Assembly: GCF_026745355.1 (NCBI RefSeq)
Contig: NC_079209.1
Location: 13,047,886-13,111,885, forward strand
Direction of reading: 5' to 3'
Source of the DNA: Beta vulgaris subsp. vulgaris
Lineage: Eukaryota > Streptophyta > Magnoliopsida > Caryophyllales > Amaranthaceae
DNA length: 64,000 bases
The notes beneath the pieces are model-generated. The model made no database searches and was not told the DNA's origin. It saw only the letters and a list, made by a program, of their open reading frames with translations. Shown one piece after another: positions 43,291 to 56,200 of this stretch (position 1 is its first letter; each line of letters opens with the position of its first letter). A program made the translations under genes and the position numbers.

Positions 43291-43780
43291 CCTTACAACG
43301 GCCCAACCTCTCCTCTCTCACTTAGAACAACCCAAAATAAACGGCCCAACCTCTCCTCTCTCACTCCACTTACCAGACCTCTCCTCTCTCACTTCACTTA
43401 CCAGACCTCTCTCATCTCACTCTCTCTCCTCAACATAACCCTAAACCCCAAATCGAATAGCGAAATTCATCCTCTCCTCTTTTCTTCAGTGCCATCAGCA
43501 CCGTCATCTCTCTCATCATCTCCTCCTTTCTTCACCAGCAACGCCATCAGCGAAAACCAAAAACGCCAATTTCGTTTACCACGAACAACAACGAACTGCC
43601 ACGATGCCATTCAGCGTCGCTCGTCGTCCTCTTTCAGCCGTCACTAATATTTTCACTGTCGCTCCCCGTTTTTCTCACACAAGATCTGGTTGAAGTCAAT
43701 TCGGGTATGCTCCTTTTCTTTGTCTTTTTAATTCGAATTCGTTTCTCAAATTTCAACTAAAAATTTGGAGTTTTTTTCTT
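43291..43780 (+). other. promoter/leader-like region, possible first exon
   Basis: Pyrimidine-rich leader (CCTCTCCTCTCTCACTT repeated three times at 43309-43415), then an ATG at 43602 giving MPFSVARRPLSAVTNIFTVA then PRFSHTRSG and a stop: an organelle-targeting-like start. GT donors follow (ACACAAG|ATCT is not one; TTCGG|GTATGC could be). It may be the first exon of the gene fragment at 49927, but homology to the methyltransferase was not seen. Confidence 0.3.
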
Positions 43781-44210
43781 TTTAATCCAATAATTTGTTA
43801 ATTTTTTCTGAAATAATTATGTTCAGACAATTGGTTTTGATGGATTTACATCGCGCAGCAAAAAAGGTTTAGGGTTTGTGAATTCTTATTTTTCATTAAT
43901 TGGAGTTGGAAAACAGCCTAATTCTTTGTTTTCGTCCTAATTTCGCTAACCCTAGCTTTGATAACTTGCGAGCGAAGATTTATTAATTTGTTAATTTTAA
44001 TCCAATAATTTGTTAATTTTTTCTGAAATAATTATGTTCAGACAATTGGTTTTGATGGATTTACATTGCGCAGCAAAAAAGGTTTAGGGTTTGTGAATTC
44101 TTATTTTTCATTAATTGGAGTTGGAAAACAGCCTAATTCTTTGTTTTCGTCCTAATTTCACTAACCCTAGCTTTGATAACTTGCGCTGAAGATTTATGAA
44201 TATTGATTTA
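43781..44210. repeat. 215-bp tandem duplication
   Basis: 43781-43995 and 43996-44210 are nearly identical (start TTTAATCCAATAATTTG, containing GATTTACATCGCGCAGC versus GATTTACATTGCGCAGC). Only a few substitutions, so the duplication is recent. Confidence 0.9.
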
Positions 44211-44659
44211 TGTGTAGATTTGTTGTGAAAAGTTTGCTTAATTGTTTTATTTGGCGTTATTATTATGGTCCCGATATTAGAAAGAAAGAGAAATCCTTTT
44301 TATGATATTATTAGAAAAATATATAATATAATTACTTAATTAGTAGTTGATTACCGTTTCATTATCACCGTTTTAGTTTCTATATGTGTTGCTTTGTTAG
44401 TTAGGAAACTGTGGCGCACATACTTTTTATTCCAGATTTCTTTATTGATTTCATTGGTGTTTTGGAATTTTATTGGTTTAATAGAGTTTAAATTTGGCTG
44501 TTTAAGATTTAACTTCTTGGCCTCTAGTCTAAAACCTTTTGATATAAAGAAAGTAAATATAGGATGTTCTCTCTAGCCTAGGTGACCCCTCCGATATCGG
44601 TGGCCTTGGCAAGGAAATCGAAAGCTCGGGGAAAGCAAACGGTGACGTCGCTTGGAAAA

Positions 44660-45836
44660 ATGATGGGACCACAGTCGGATACTCAGGCTAAAAATATGAA
44701 ATCAATGGATGAAATATAGGGGGTAACTGCGTTGGATGTTGAGAACATTGTCCGGGAGGATATTTTATCGCCCAGATAGTCGCTTGCTACACTCCAACAG
44801 CAGTCTGAAGTCAGATTTCAGTTTTTGGAATGGTTGGATGTGATGCAGAGGTCTGAAGGAAGAAGATAATAGGAACAACCTGAAAGGATTGTAAGTATAG
44901 ACCCTATTCCAATCTTCTTTTCGCCTGATACTGTTGTGAATGAAAATAGGGGTCATGTCTTACCTGTTAAGGTTGATATAGCTGAAATTCAACCTGAGCT
45001 TGATTACTGGGCTTCATCAATATATTGTTATGTGGTTGGAAGTAACCCCCCCAGGTTGTTATAGAAGGACGATTCATTAGGAGGGTATGGAGAAATCTGG
45101 GAGTGGACAAGGTGATAATGGTGAAGAAGGGGGTGTTTATGGTGAGGTTTAGGACTATGAAGAAGAAGGACCACATGTTGAATGGAAATCATATCTTCTT
45201 TGATAATAAGCCAGTAATCATTAAACCATGGCACCAGGATATAGATATGTTCAAAGAGGATGTTAAAACCCTTCCTACATGGGTACATTTGCATCTGGAG
45301 TTTAAATAATGGGGACAGGGTTGTTTGAACAAAATTGTTGGACAAATTGGGAAAGTCGTGAAGTATGACCAAGCCACAATTAAGAGAGAAAAACTTCAAT
45401 ATGCTCGTATTTTGTTAGAAGTGCACGTTGATAAGGAGTTGTCTGATGATATCTCTTTCATTAATGAGAAAGATCAGCTAACCAAGGTGAAGGTAGATTA
45501 TGAATGGAAACCAATTCTATGCCAGACTTGCAAGGGTCTAGGACATAACACAAATGAATGCAGGAAGAATGTGTGTATACAAGAGTGGAGACAAAAAGTA
45601 ACTAATGTTGAGGTGGCACACAAGAATGATGGGACTGTCAAGGAACTGGAACAAGATTTTCAGAGAGTAAGGAACCCTGCCAGACGATTAATCTCTTCTC
45701 CTGCACCAGTGGGTACACAGAATGAATTTACCCCATTAAAGGAGACTGTAACTGAAGTGGTAGTTGGTTTTGTTCAGTGTACAAAGGTGAATAATCATGA
45801 TAAAGGAGGGAGCATTCCTCCTGATATTAATGGATA
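44660..45836 (+). pseudogene. LINE ORF1 (DUF4283 + zinc knuckle)
   Basis: N-terminal part broken by stops (44718, 44779, 44868). The central DUF4283 region reads RFIRRVWRNLGVDKVIMVKK then PVIIKPWHQDIDMF and LPTWVHLHLEF, followed by a stop at 45307, then GQIGKVVKYDQATIKREKL and the zf-CCHC_4 knuckle CQTCKGLGHNTNECRK near 45520. The last part is acidic and low-complexity. It would bind LINE RNA in an active element. Confidence 0.8.
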
Positions 45837-48800
45837 GACTAGTATGCTGGAATGTTAGGGGGATTAAGAGCCACCAAAAACAGTTAGATGTTAAGAAATT
45901 CCTTAACATGAAGAATGTGGGGGTTGTTAGTCTCCTTAAGACAAAGGTAAAGACTCCTAAACTGGGAGACCTTTATCAAAGGTTGTTTGTTGGGTGGTGT
46001 TTTACCTCAACTTTGGTAAATCACAAAGGTGGGAGAATTCTGTTAGCATGGAACCCAAATAGTTTTCATGTGAATATTTTAAAGTGCACAAGTCAGGTGA
46101 TTCATTGTAGGTTTGCAGATAGGAGTGTTCTTTTATATATGCTTCCGATACTGCTGCTGAGAGGACTGAGTTGTGGGAGGATCTGGTGCTTCTTCATGAT
46201 AACATCAGTGGTCCTTGGATTATGATGGGAGATTTAAATTGTATAATGAAGTATGAGGAGAGAATAGGGGCTGCTGTGAGGCCCCAGGAGGCTGTTGACA
46301 TCCTAAACTGTATGATGAGGTGTGGGATGAATGACTTGAATAGCATTGGGTGTATGTTTACCTGGAATAATAAGCAGCAGAAGGACAATAGGGTATTCAT
46401 CAAATTAGACAGGGTCATGGTAAATGAGGCATGGGAGGAAGCTTTTCCAAGTGCAGCTGCACACTTCATGCCAGAGGCAAGTTTTGACCATAGCCCAATG
46501 ATTGTGAATGTCTGCTCACAACTACAAACTTATAGACAACCTTTCAAGTACTTTACCATGTTGAGCTCAGTTGGGAATTTCCAAGAGATTGTGAGAGCAT
46601 GCTGGAATACTAGAATTGAGGGCACCTCCATGTTTAAAGTGGTGTGCAAAATGAAACTTGTGAAAAAAGCTATGAAGAAACTGAATGCTGAGGGCTTTAA
46701 TGATATACATGTTGTTGAGATCAAGGCTTTGCATAACTTATCAAGATGCCAGGCAGATCCTCAGGATGATATTACAAATTCAGTTAAAAAGGAGGCAGAA
46801 CATAATGCAAATGTGGAGTATAGAAGAGTGCATAAGCTATATATGTCCTTCCTAAGCCAAAAGGAAAAATTGAGTTGGTGCAAGGAGGGAGATGAAAATT
46901 CCCACCTTTTTGACCAATCTATCAAAGCACGAAGAATTAAAAACAGTGCATATGCTATAAATGACAGTGCTGGTGAGTGGCAAGATGAACCTCAAAAAGT
47001 CATAGATGCTTTTTTAAGATACTATGAAGAATTGCTTGGCAATACTATGGCTGATAGAGTTCCAGTAAAGAAGGTGGTAATTGAGAGGGGTCCAATGCTC
47101 ACTAAAGACCAGATTCAAGTACTGTGTAGACCATTTGATGTTGAGGAAGTAAATAAGGCAGTTGGGTCTATATCTGGGGAGAAAGCTCCTGGTCCTGATG
47201 GTTTTGGGGGCTTTTTCCACAAAGATACATGGGCTATAATTGGATAGGAGGTCATTGATGTTGTGCTGGATTGCCTCCAAATAGGTAACTTGTTAAGGGA
47301 GGTAAATTCTACTATTTTAAACATGGTTCCTAAAGTAGCATGCCCTAATTTAGACCTATTGCATGTTGTAATTATTGTATAAGATTATTACTAAGGCGTT
47401 ATGCAATAGGTAAAAGTTGGTTTTGCCCAGCTTAATAGCTGAGAATCAAGGGGCTTTTGTACATGAGAGATTCATTGTGCATAACATTATGGTTTGTCAA
47501 CACTTGGTGAAACACTATGGTAGGCAGGGCTCTAGACCAAGTATATTAATGAAGCTTGACATGAAATAGGCGTATGATGCAATAGACTGGGATCTTCTTC
47601 ATGAAATGTTGGAGGCTTTGAAATTCCCTAGCCATTTCATTAAACTCATCATGGTGTGTGTGAGAACCCCAAAATTCTCTATCATGCTAAATGGATCCCT
47701 CCATGGTTTCATTGAGGCTAAGAGGGGAATTAGACAGGGAGACTCAATGCCCCCATTATTCTTTGTGGTTTGCATGGAGTACATGTCCAGGTTAATGAAT
47801 ATACTTTAGGATGTTCCTAGGTTCTCTTTTCACCCTAGATGCAAGAACCTAAGGCTAAACCATCTTGTATTTGCTGATGATGTGAACCTCTGTTGCAAAG
47901 CTGACTTCCCATCTACTTATTTGATGCTACAAGCATTCCAATTATTCTCAAACTCCTCTGGTTTAAGAATAAATGAAATGAAATCTGAATTTTACTCTGT
48001 GGGCATGGATCAACTTACCATTTAGAGGATAAGGGAGGTGTTAGGATTTAGGCACAGCAGACTACCATTCAAGTACCTGGGGGTGCCCATTTCAGCAAAA
48101 AGAGTATGTGACTGAGTGTGATGCATTAGTAGACAAGATGTGTGCTAAGATAAAAGTTTGGCAGTCAAGAAACCTATCCTATAGTGGCAGACTCCAGCTA
48201 GTTAACTCAGTGTTGTTAAGCATACACACATACTGGGGTCAGACATATGTCATGCCTAGAATTGTCCTTGATAAAATAGCGTAAGTTTGCAGAGCATTAT
48301 ATTTGTGGCATGACGCTTACTTCAGTATGAAAGCAGGTAATGTTGTATGGGAGAGAGTTTGTATTGAGAAGAAGGCAGGTGGGCTGGGGATTCGCAATAT
48401 CAAGCTATGGAATGAAGCTGCCATGATGAAGTATGTTTAGGTTATCACAGCTAAGCAAGACTCTCTTTGGATAAAATGGGTAAATGAGGTTTATGTCAAG
48501 GAAGCTAACTGGTGGAGTTATGTTCCTAATACAGGAAGCAGCTGGTACTGGAAACAAATTTGCAGATAGAAGGATGAAGCTAAAGCATCTATAGTGAAAA
48601 TGAGCTGAAACAATTTTCACACTTTTCTATCAAAAAATGCTATCAATTATTGATTGGTGGGGTTGATAGAGTACATTGGGATAGATATATTTGGAATAGG
48701 CTTTCTGTTCCGAAACATAGATTTATTTCAGGGCTTATAATGTTGGAGAGACTTAGAACATCAGACAAATTGGTTGCAATGGGAATTCATAATGATGACA

Positions 48801-49182
48801 GTTGTGTTCTATGCTCAGAAGAAGAATCACATAAGCATCTGTTTTTTGAATGTGAGTACTCTCTTAAATGCTTGAGAATGTTGAGAGTTGGTTGGGGATA
48901 TGTCAGTCCCAGAAGTAGTTTAACAGAATGGTGCATTTTCTGTCAAAGAACAAGAGGTCTCAGTTTCAGAGAAGAGTCATAGCTGCTGCTTATTATGCAC
49001 TGGCTTACTACATATGGTGGGATCGAAACGAAGTGGTTTGGAACTTGACAATGTGGAGGCCTGAAGTTGTTATAAAGAAGATACATAGTATAGTTTTGCT
49101 AAGAGTTGGCCTAGTTTTACCAAAGAAAATTTCTGAAAATGATAACAATTGGTTTGAAAAGTTAAAGAACGAATATGTGTAG
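45836..49182 (+). pseudogene. LINE ORF2 (endonuclease, reverse transcriptase)
   Basis: Endonuclease: LVCWNVRGIKSHQKQLDVKK, then after a frameshift near 46130 WIMMGDLNCIMKYEERIG and MFTWNNKQ, with SFDHSPMIVNV keeping the SDH-like site as [55 protein letters not shown] at about 47866. The zf-RVT region is 48650-48982 (NRLSVPKHRFISGLIMLERL; CVLCSEEESHKHLFFEC). A TAG at 47245 and others at 47568, 47807 and 48024 disable it. Confidence 0.88.
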
Positions 49183-49325
49183 TAGGTTTGGTTTTCCAAC
49201 TTGCCATGAGTGAGTGGAGTCCAACCTAGTTGGTTTGCTCTCCCATGGTTGAGCTCTAGGCTGTTTTAATCTTTGTTGGTTATAATATTTTCACTTACTT
49301 AGCAAAAAAAAAGATTTAACTTCTT

Positions 49326-49926
49326 TTAGTAGATAATGTTTAGTAATTTCGAGCTCGTGTATGTTTGGTGTTCATTGATGGAGTTCGTTGTAATGGAATT
49401 ATAGGTGTTTGTTATCTAGAGTGTATCGAGTTTGAAAGTAAGTAATTACTATGAGGAATAAGTTAAAATTAGTGAATTTTTGGTCTGTTGGTGGAATTAG
49501 TGATATCCGTTTTCCCCCCTTTGTTTCTTCTTTTCTGATTTGTGTTTATTCTTGCAATTTGCTGGTTACGCGATTTGCCTGTTTTCTACAGATTTTAAGT
49601 GGAATTTTATTTCTTCAATGCATATGTTGTATTTTTTAGAAATCTATATCGATTATGGCTCTATGCTGCCAAGCTTTTATTAATTATTGCATACAAGGTA
49701 AAACTGTGTTCATTTTGTGTATGATGATTGGGTGTTCAAAGGTTGTGCAATCTGTGTTGTCATTCATAGCAGGTGAAACTCGGATTGATTGAGTTATGAT
49801 ATTTAGTTGTTCAGGTTAAATATAGTGATCATCAAAGTTAAATATTGTGTGTATTGCTTACAACTTTGTTGTTTATGAGTTTATCTAAGCTCAAGGTTTA
49901 ATATAATGGATTGTTTCTTTATACAG
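49326..49926. other. intron-like sequence
   Basis: T-rich DNA resuming the target sequence after the LINE (TTTAGTAGATAATG) and running to a polypyrimidine/CAG acceptor at 49924-49926. Composition is typical of plant introns. Confidence 0.5.
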
Positions 49927-50407
49927 TACTCCATTCATGTCGTATCTATATGAGCGAGGCTGGCGTCAAAACTTTGGGCTTGGTGGTTACCCAGGTGCTG
50001 ATCAAGAGGTTATCGTATCAGTTTTTCCGCTTTTTAGTCCCAGAAATTATAGTAGGTGGAATTTTTGGCTTTAAAACAACTTGTTACATACTTAGGATCT
50101 CTTTTCTTAATTTGATCTTGTTTAAGCTTTTGCAAGTTTTTGATATGGGCAAATACTATCATGTCATCTTTTCTTGTGTCCCGTTTTCTCCTATCATTAT
50201 TAGAAAGTTTCATGTGATACTCTTTGCTATTGTGTGATGAATGCCTTATTTATAGTTCAATATATTATTCTTGCCTGTAGTTTGAAATGGCGAAAGAATA
50301 CTTCAAACCTATTTTAGGTGGAAACATCGTAGATGCTAGCTCTGGGAGTGGAATGTTCTCAAGGTTATTTGCCAAGAGTGGACTGTTTTCTCGTGTTGTT
50401 GCTCTAT
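49927..50407 (+). pseudogene. fragment of a chloroplast-type SAM-dependent methyltransferase gene
   Basis: Exon A (49927-50008) encodes TPFMSYLYERGWRQNFGLGG then YPGADQE, ending at a GT donor. Exon B (50281-50407), after a TAG acceptor, encodes FEMAKEYFKPILGGNIVDAS then SGSGMFSRLFAKSGLFSRVV and stops. Joined in phase, they match the family of Arabidopsis At1g78140/At2g41040 (methyltransferase-11 fold; SYLYERGWRQNF and the DxSxGSGxFSR AdoMet-binding motif I), recognised from memory. The gene is cut off right after motif I, so the substrate-binding half is missing and no enzyme can form. N-terminal exons are also absent or unrecognised. Confidence 0.8.
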
Positions 50408-50876
50408 GACCAATAGCAAATTGGTTGCTGCTATAATCTTATGTATAAAGTTATAAGGAAGTTATTGGAATACTTATGTATATAGTTATAGTTGAGTATG
50501 ATACTGAAAATATAGTAAATATTCTTATGTATCTTATTATTTATGTTTAAGCTTCAATTGAGCATAATATGCTTAATAAAATGATTATTGATATATATTA
50601 TTGATTTTAAATTGATTAATAATTTTGTTTTAAATAAACTACTTGAATTTAAAAATTATTAAACTTAGGCCCAACGTTCATTTGGGTTATAATTTATTTT
50701 AAACACCCAAAATGTTTTATGAAAACCTATTTTATACCCTTTTTAATAAATAACAAGCCTTTTTCGTAAATAAATTTTTTTAAAAATTTATTAATAAAAA
50801 CTTACTAAAAATACGAATTGTTACACCATCTCTAATCTCAAACCAAGAGTTTGAGACATACATTCAAATCCAATTA
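50408..50876. other. AT-rich sequence after the methyltransferase breakpoint
   Basis: Homology stops abruptly at about 50404. The following DNA is AT-rich with a TTGTTACA word near 50819, similar to the end of the putative LTR at 7311. No gene recognised. Confidence 0.35.
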
Positions 50877-51703
50877 GGCTGCATTTGGAAACAAGCAATT
50901 CATTTCAAATGATGAATTTCAATTTTAGAATTTGAAATTTCAAAATTCAATTCCAAAAGACGTGTTTGGGAAATTACAGTATTTCAATTTTAGGATTTCA
51001 TTTTTCAACATGAAGTGAATTGTGTGAAGATGCCGGGACAAAAAAAAAAGACATCAATTCTTCAAGAAAAAGAAAAAAAATTCAGTTATGCTATTATATC
51101 TGAAATATTCCATATTGATTCAAATTATAATGTTATTGATTTTTATGGATTATTTAAAAGTTTCTACTTGGAGTTATTAAAACCCTAATTTTTGCCCCAA
51201 ACTAATTTTTTGAACGAAAAATAATAATTTTAGATTCCAAATTGACAAAGTAGTTTAATTGAGATGAAATCAAAGCTTTAAAACTTAAAATTTACCTCAA
51301 ACAGAGCAAAAAAAAAAACTAATTTTTTTTTTACCTCAAATCGCTTATAACATCAAAGATTTGTTTGGGAAACTATTCAAAAACATAGGTTTTCGAACCC
51401 TTCTACACGTGATTTGGTCGCGAGAAGCCGCCGGTATTAGAGGAAGAGAGAGGATCGCTGACAAGGCGGAGGAGAGAGAGTTGTGGTGGTTGGGGTCGGG
51501 ATAATGGTAGAGGAGAGAGAAACAATGAATGAAGAATTGAAATCACGTCAACTGAGTTGGAATTTGAAATTCATAAACATGGACCAATGTCATTAATGGC
51601 TTGGATTTGGGCCAAATACAAATCCAAATTCCTGAAATATACAAACAACACATTTAGCCCAATTTTATAATTTGAAATGAAATCCATGATCCCAAACAGA
51701 CCA
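50877..51703. mobile_element. PIF/Harbinger-like MITE, 827 bp
   Basis: Ends GGCTGCATTTGG and (reversed) GGTCTGTTTGGG with TTA on both sides (50874-50876, 51704-51706); AATTCATTTCAAAT / ATTTGAAATGAAAT arms continue inward. Noncoding; larger relative of the MITE at 2085. The centre (51400-51540) has a GC-richer, leader-like stretch. Confidence 0.55.
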
Positions 51704-51736
51704 TTATATCCTTCTAAAATAGAAGTATATTTTAAA

Positions 51737-51925
51737 GGAAAATTAAACGCAGACAGTCCCAAGTATGACCCATCTTCCAAAAACAGTCTCACCTATTGAA
51801 AATCCAGAAAACTTCCGACTTTGGGCCTAATCTTCCACAAATGAACCTTGTATCCCGTTAACCTCCTATACTAGGTAAACTCTTCTACACGTGATTTTTA
51901 ATGAATTTTTATGTTTTCCCCCCCT
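51737..51925 (+). repeat. MULE left TIR
   Basis: Inverted match to 57135-57323. The right arm lacks a few bases present here (near CTTTGGGCC). Confidence 0.88.
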
Positions 51926-52133
51926 TTTTTTCCCCTTTCATTTCCCAAGCTGAATATTAAACTTTTTTTTTTACTTTTTCATTCCATTTTTTTTGTCCTC
52001 TCTTTGTCCTCCCTCATAAGTTGAAATTGATTTTCCTCGTTCTCTTTGTTTCTTCTGTCATCCATTTTCGGTCTTGCATCCATTTTCTGTCCCCCATCTC
52101 TTTCCCTTTTTCTTCCTCCCTATTTTTCGAGAA

Positions 52134-52740
52134 ATGGTGATTTTCGAAAATTCAAGTGGTTCCTCCTCCAATTGGGGTGGTTTCATGCGGATGTGTGATT
52201 ATGGTGTTCCAACCAAAATTTGAACTATGACGAAGCAAAATCCGAAATGTGGCAGGTTGTTCCGTTGTTGCGGCAAATATCAAGTGATGAGTATTTTGAT
52301 ATGTATTGTTTAATTTAGGGTTTTCATCAAAAAGATTGTTGATCAACTGAAAGTTTTCTTTTTGGGGTGTTTTATATCAAAAAGATTGTTGCTTTATTCA
52401 ATAAATTAATAATCTTTTTTATTTCAGGAAAATGATTGTGGGTTTTTTTGACTGGTTATATGATGATGGACATAGCACCTGTAGTGGCTGTGAGAAGCTT
52501 GCGCAAAGAATTGTTGTGGCTCAAAATCAAATTGATGCACTAACTGATAAGCTTACGATGATGAAGGTTAAGAAGGATCAAATGAAGGAGTCAAATGATA
52601 CATTCAAAATGCAGTTGTGTGAAGTCACTAATGAGAAGACCATGTGGAAGTATGGTGGTTTGGTTGCATTAGCTGTTTCATGGATTTGGTTCACTTTTGT
52701 TTTGAGTGGGAAGTGTGGAATTGGTTCGATAACAGTATAG
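52134..52740 (+). pseudogene. GRF-zinc-finger-like protein with coiled coil and C-terminal membrane segment
   Basis: Exon 1 (about 52134-52281) reads MVIFENSSGSSSNWGGFMRM then CDYGVPTKI, stop, TMTKQNPKCGRLFRCC; exon 2, after a CAG at 52426-52428, reads GFFDWLYDDGHSTCSGCEKL. The Cys spacing and NPxRxF..C....FF.W resemble the GRF zinc finger of short plant proteins. A coiled coil (VAQNQIDALTDKLTMMKVKK) and a hydrophobic tail (YGGLVALAVSWIWFTFVL) follow. A TGA in exon 1 and an extra T in the T7 run at 52443 break it; exon 2 alone is open from 52432 (102 codons). Confidence 0.6.
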
Positions 52741-53274
52741 TAGGAAAAGGGGTTGTTAGTTGATATTGTTAGTATGGTTGTTTGTTGTTGGTTATTATTG
52801 TTCGTATGAATTGAAGAGAATATATTGTTTTGCAAATCTTAATGAATGAATTTATGAAAAATGTTGATCCTCATTTACTTACTGAGCTACATTTTTGGCA
52901 AATAATTAACAAACATGATCAACCACTATATACCAAAGTAGTAGTAGCTAACAATTTTTTGAAAAATTGAAGCAGTTACAAGGTTTGCAAAAATCACCTA
53001 GTATTAAAATGGCTGCTCACTTTTTCATCCAAAAGATATCCATTACATCAGTGTATTTTAAACATGATATTACTCAATTTGGCACAGTTTAACAATCGGC
53101 AAAACACAGTTCTAGTATGCCTATAAAATAGCCAATACAGTAGCTAATTGTTCACTATAGAGCTTTGTGTTCCAAACTTAATGCACGCAATAGCTAATTG
53201 TTCACTTAGCCCTGTACCCTGATTTTAAAAAAATAAAAAAGTAGTGAGCATCACCATTTAACCATCAATCTCAA

Positions 53275-56200
53275 TTAACATAACATAACACTAAACACAC
53301 TTACATTCAAAATAGAAATTCCATTAATGTAGTTATCCCCATTTGGTGCAATGTACACCCCAACACCAACTGACACTTGTGAGCCTCTGCCTTTGCCCCT
53401 TCTTCCACCTGATCTACATGCACCTATTCCTCTATTTGGGCCACCTCTTCCTCCACCAGAAGCAGTTACCCTTACCTCCATTTCCTCCATGTCTACCTCT
53501 TCCTCCACCAGCAGCAGTTACACCCCTTCCTCCATTTCCTCCATCTCTATCTCTTCCTCCACCAGCAGCAGTTACACCCATACCTCTTTCTTTTCCTCTT
53601 CCTCTACCTTCCCCCATCACCTACACTAACACCCCTAGACCCACCTCCTCATCTGATAACTCTCCCTCCCCTTCCAGTTCTCGAAGGTTGGGCTGTCACT
53701 TGTAAAATAGGAGTAGATTCTCCAGTTTGGCTCATTTGGCCATCGGACTGTTGGTTCACCTTTGTCTTTTTGAATTTAGTGGAGGGATGGTAGGATTTCC
53801 TTCACTGTCCTTGTGTGGGCATCTTCTTTTGTTGTGGCTTGTAGAATTGCAGATTGAGCACTTCATTTAAATACCATGTCTAGTCATTTTACCAGGTTTC
53901 TTAGGATCTTCAAAGGGGTCCTTGATCCTAATTTTTTTTAGGTCGACCAGGTCCAACTTTAATAGGGGGTGGGGCTAATGGGTAGTCAACCTTAGGCCAG
54001 TATATCTCACTCACATAAGATGGAATAGCTACCCCATATGACTTTAGGTAAGTCTCCCTAGTGTACCACTTTGCAACAAATTCCTCTACATTTTTATGAC
54101 AAAAAATATACAAGCAACAAATGCAAGCAGGGTATTCCAGTCACGTCCCAAACATTACAAGTGTAGGTCCCCTTCTCTAAGTCAATTGACAAAAATCCAT
54201 CAAATGGCTGACTTAAAAACAGTGGCAGTTGATGAAATTACCCTACGTTGAGCTGCTAATGCTTTTGCTTTGTCTAATTTTTTTTGTATCCTACGACATA
54301 AAAGGACTGAACTCTTTTCCATCTCCATCTTCTTAACATCTAATCTCTGCATTAAAGCAGTTCTAATATCTTCTAGCATGTAAATAATGTGTTTAGCCCT
54401 ATCATTTATGATCCAAATGTTTCAGCAAGGTTGTTAACAATGACATCAACATTTGTATCTATGTTCATTTTGTGCTTACAAAATAATCTAGGGTGGTGTC
54501 TTTCAAAGGCTAAAACAGCTGCAGGGCTAACCTTCTCCATATCTACAAGTGTATCCTCATAATCTTGCTCATTGTATGCCTTAGCATCCTTCCAAAACAG
54601 CTGCTTGAACTCATCCCCTCTGAATGTTTTGTGCCAGTGGGCATATATATGCCTAACACAATGTATGTGCTCTGCACTTCGCAAAACACCCTTCACTGCT
54701 GCCAAAATAGACTACAAAACATGCAATAAACACAAGTTAGATTGTAAAACATGCAATTAACACACAAGTTGAAATTAAAACATTCAACAACTCACCAAGT
54801 GCTCATCTGAGATTATTGCCAACCCTTCTCCATTATTCAACAACAAACATTTCTTCACCTCTGTTAAAAACCAGGCTCAACTGTCATTATTTCTCTCTCC
54901 ACCACTACCCAAGCCACAGGAAACATCTGGTCATTGCCATCCCTTCCTATGGAAGCCATTAACTGCCCTCTTAAGAATGTCTTCAAGAAACATGAGTCTA
55001 TACATAAAACTCTCCTACATCCCTCAATCCAACCTTTTGCAACACCATAAAAGCATACAAAAAGCCTCTTGAAAACTAGGGGTGACTTCGATCTCATCAT
55101 CAGCCACTAACACCAACTTTGTATTAGGACTATTATGCTTTATTGCTTCTAGGTATCTGCCCACCTTCATGTAGTGTTCTTGCATTGAGCCATGTAACAG
55201 TTTATGTGCATGAAACTTGACCTTGCAAGCAACTGGTTCCTTGATTACAACCCTATACATCCTCCTCACTTACTCAATAATCTCCTTAGTTGGCTAATGT
55301 GGTCGAGCTTTACAAAACTCAAGGAATTGTGCAGCTAACCAAGTTGATGTGAGCTGGTTATTCTTCTCCATGTTCCTTGTACAACAATGCTCACTATATA
55401 CTGTTTTCACCACATAACAATGTGTGGTATTATCCCATTATGCATACAATCTGAAACTGCATTCAGTATTGCACCTGACTACTAATCTTTGTCTCCTAAC
55501 TTTCTTGCTTGTCACAACTCTCAAATTTCTCCCTTAATGGATGGCAAACCTTCTTACAGCTTCTCTGAAAGCCTCTCTGTTTGGGAATCTTTGCCCCGCT
55601 TTCCATACAAATAAATCCCAATTTTTACCTTGCCCAACTACAAGTCTCCTTGCCCTTTTTCCTTCTTTCAACCTCAGCCTCATCATCACCTTCATCTGGT
55701 GAATATTCTGCCCCCTCACTTTCTGCATAGTCACTCACATATAACCACTCTGATCCCCAGTTTGTGCAGTTGACTTGCCTGTTTTAGCTTCCCCTTTGAA
55801 TTTTTTTGGCCAACTCTATAAGTTCTCTCTTGAACTTCCTCTTAGTCTCCCTAGCCTCTAAGAATTCATCATCACTACAGTCATCATCAGCCTCCACATC
55901 AGAATCTTCTTTTTCATCAATCCCTAGTTCTTCCTCAAGGTTGAATTCCTCTTCTTCTAAATCAGTTAACACATCACCATCCTCTGCCTCAACTTCTGGT
56001 TCATATAATGAATCAATGTTTTCCTCCTCACTCAACTCCCATTCACTAGGTCTTTCAATGGTATAGGACTGTCAGGCCTATAGTCATACCATCTGTAGTA
56101 CTCATGTTCATTAGCAGTTGGAATGGATGAGATTTCAAGGTTTTTGGCACATATGGGAGGAGAATTAGGGATTGGAGGGTTACTAGTACATGTAGGAGTA

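Larger units (their letters stand above)
44519..49310 (+). mobile_element. LINE (L1-type), full length, with 15-bp TSD
   Basis: Flanked by a perfect TSD AAGATTTAACTTCTT (44504-44518 and 49311-49325) and ending in an A-tract (49304-49312). Carries ORF1 (DUF4283, CCHC) and ORF2 (endonuclease, RT, zf-RVT). 4.8 kb, so probably near full length. Less decayed than the LINE at 1033 but still with several stops and frameshifts. It inserted between the leader region and the methyltransferase exons. Confidence 0.93.

Noticed and set aside
43267..43647. 126-codon frame (Ser/Pro-rich)
   Set aside because: It spans a pyrimidine-rich leader with CCTCTCCTCTCTC repeats and crosses the likelier ATG at 43602 in another frame.
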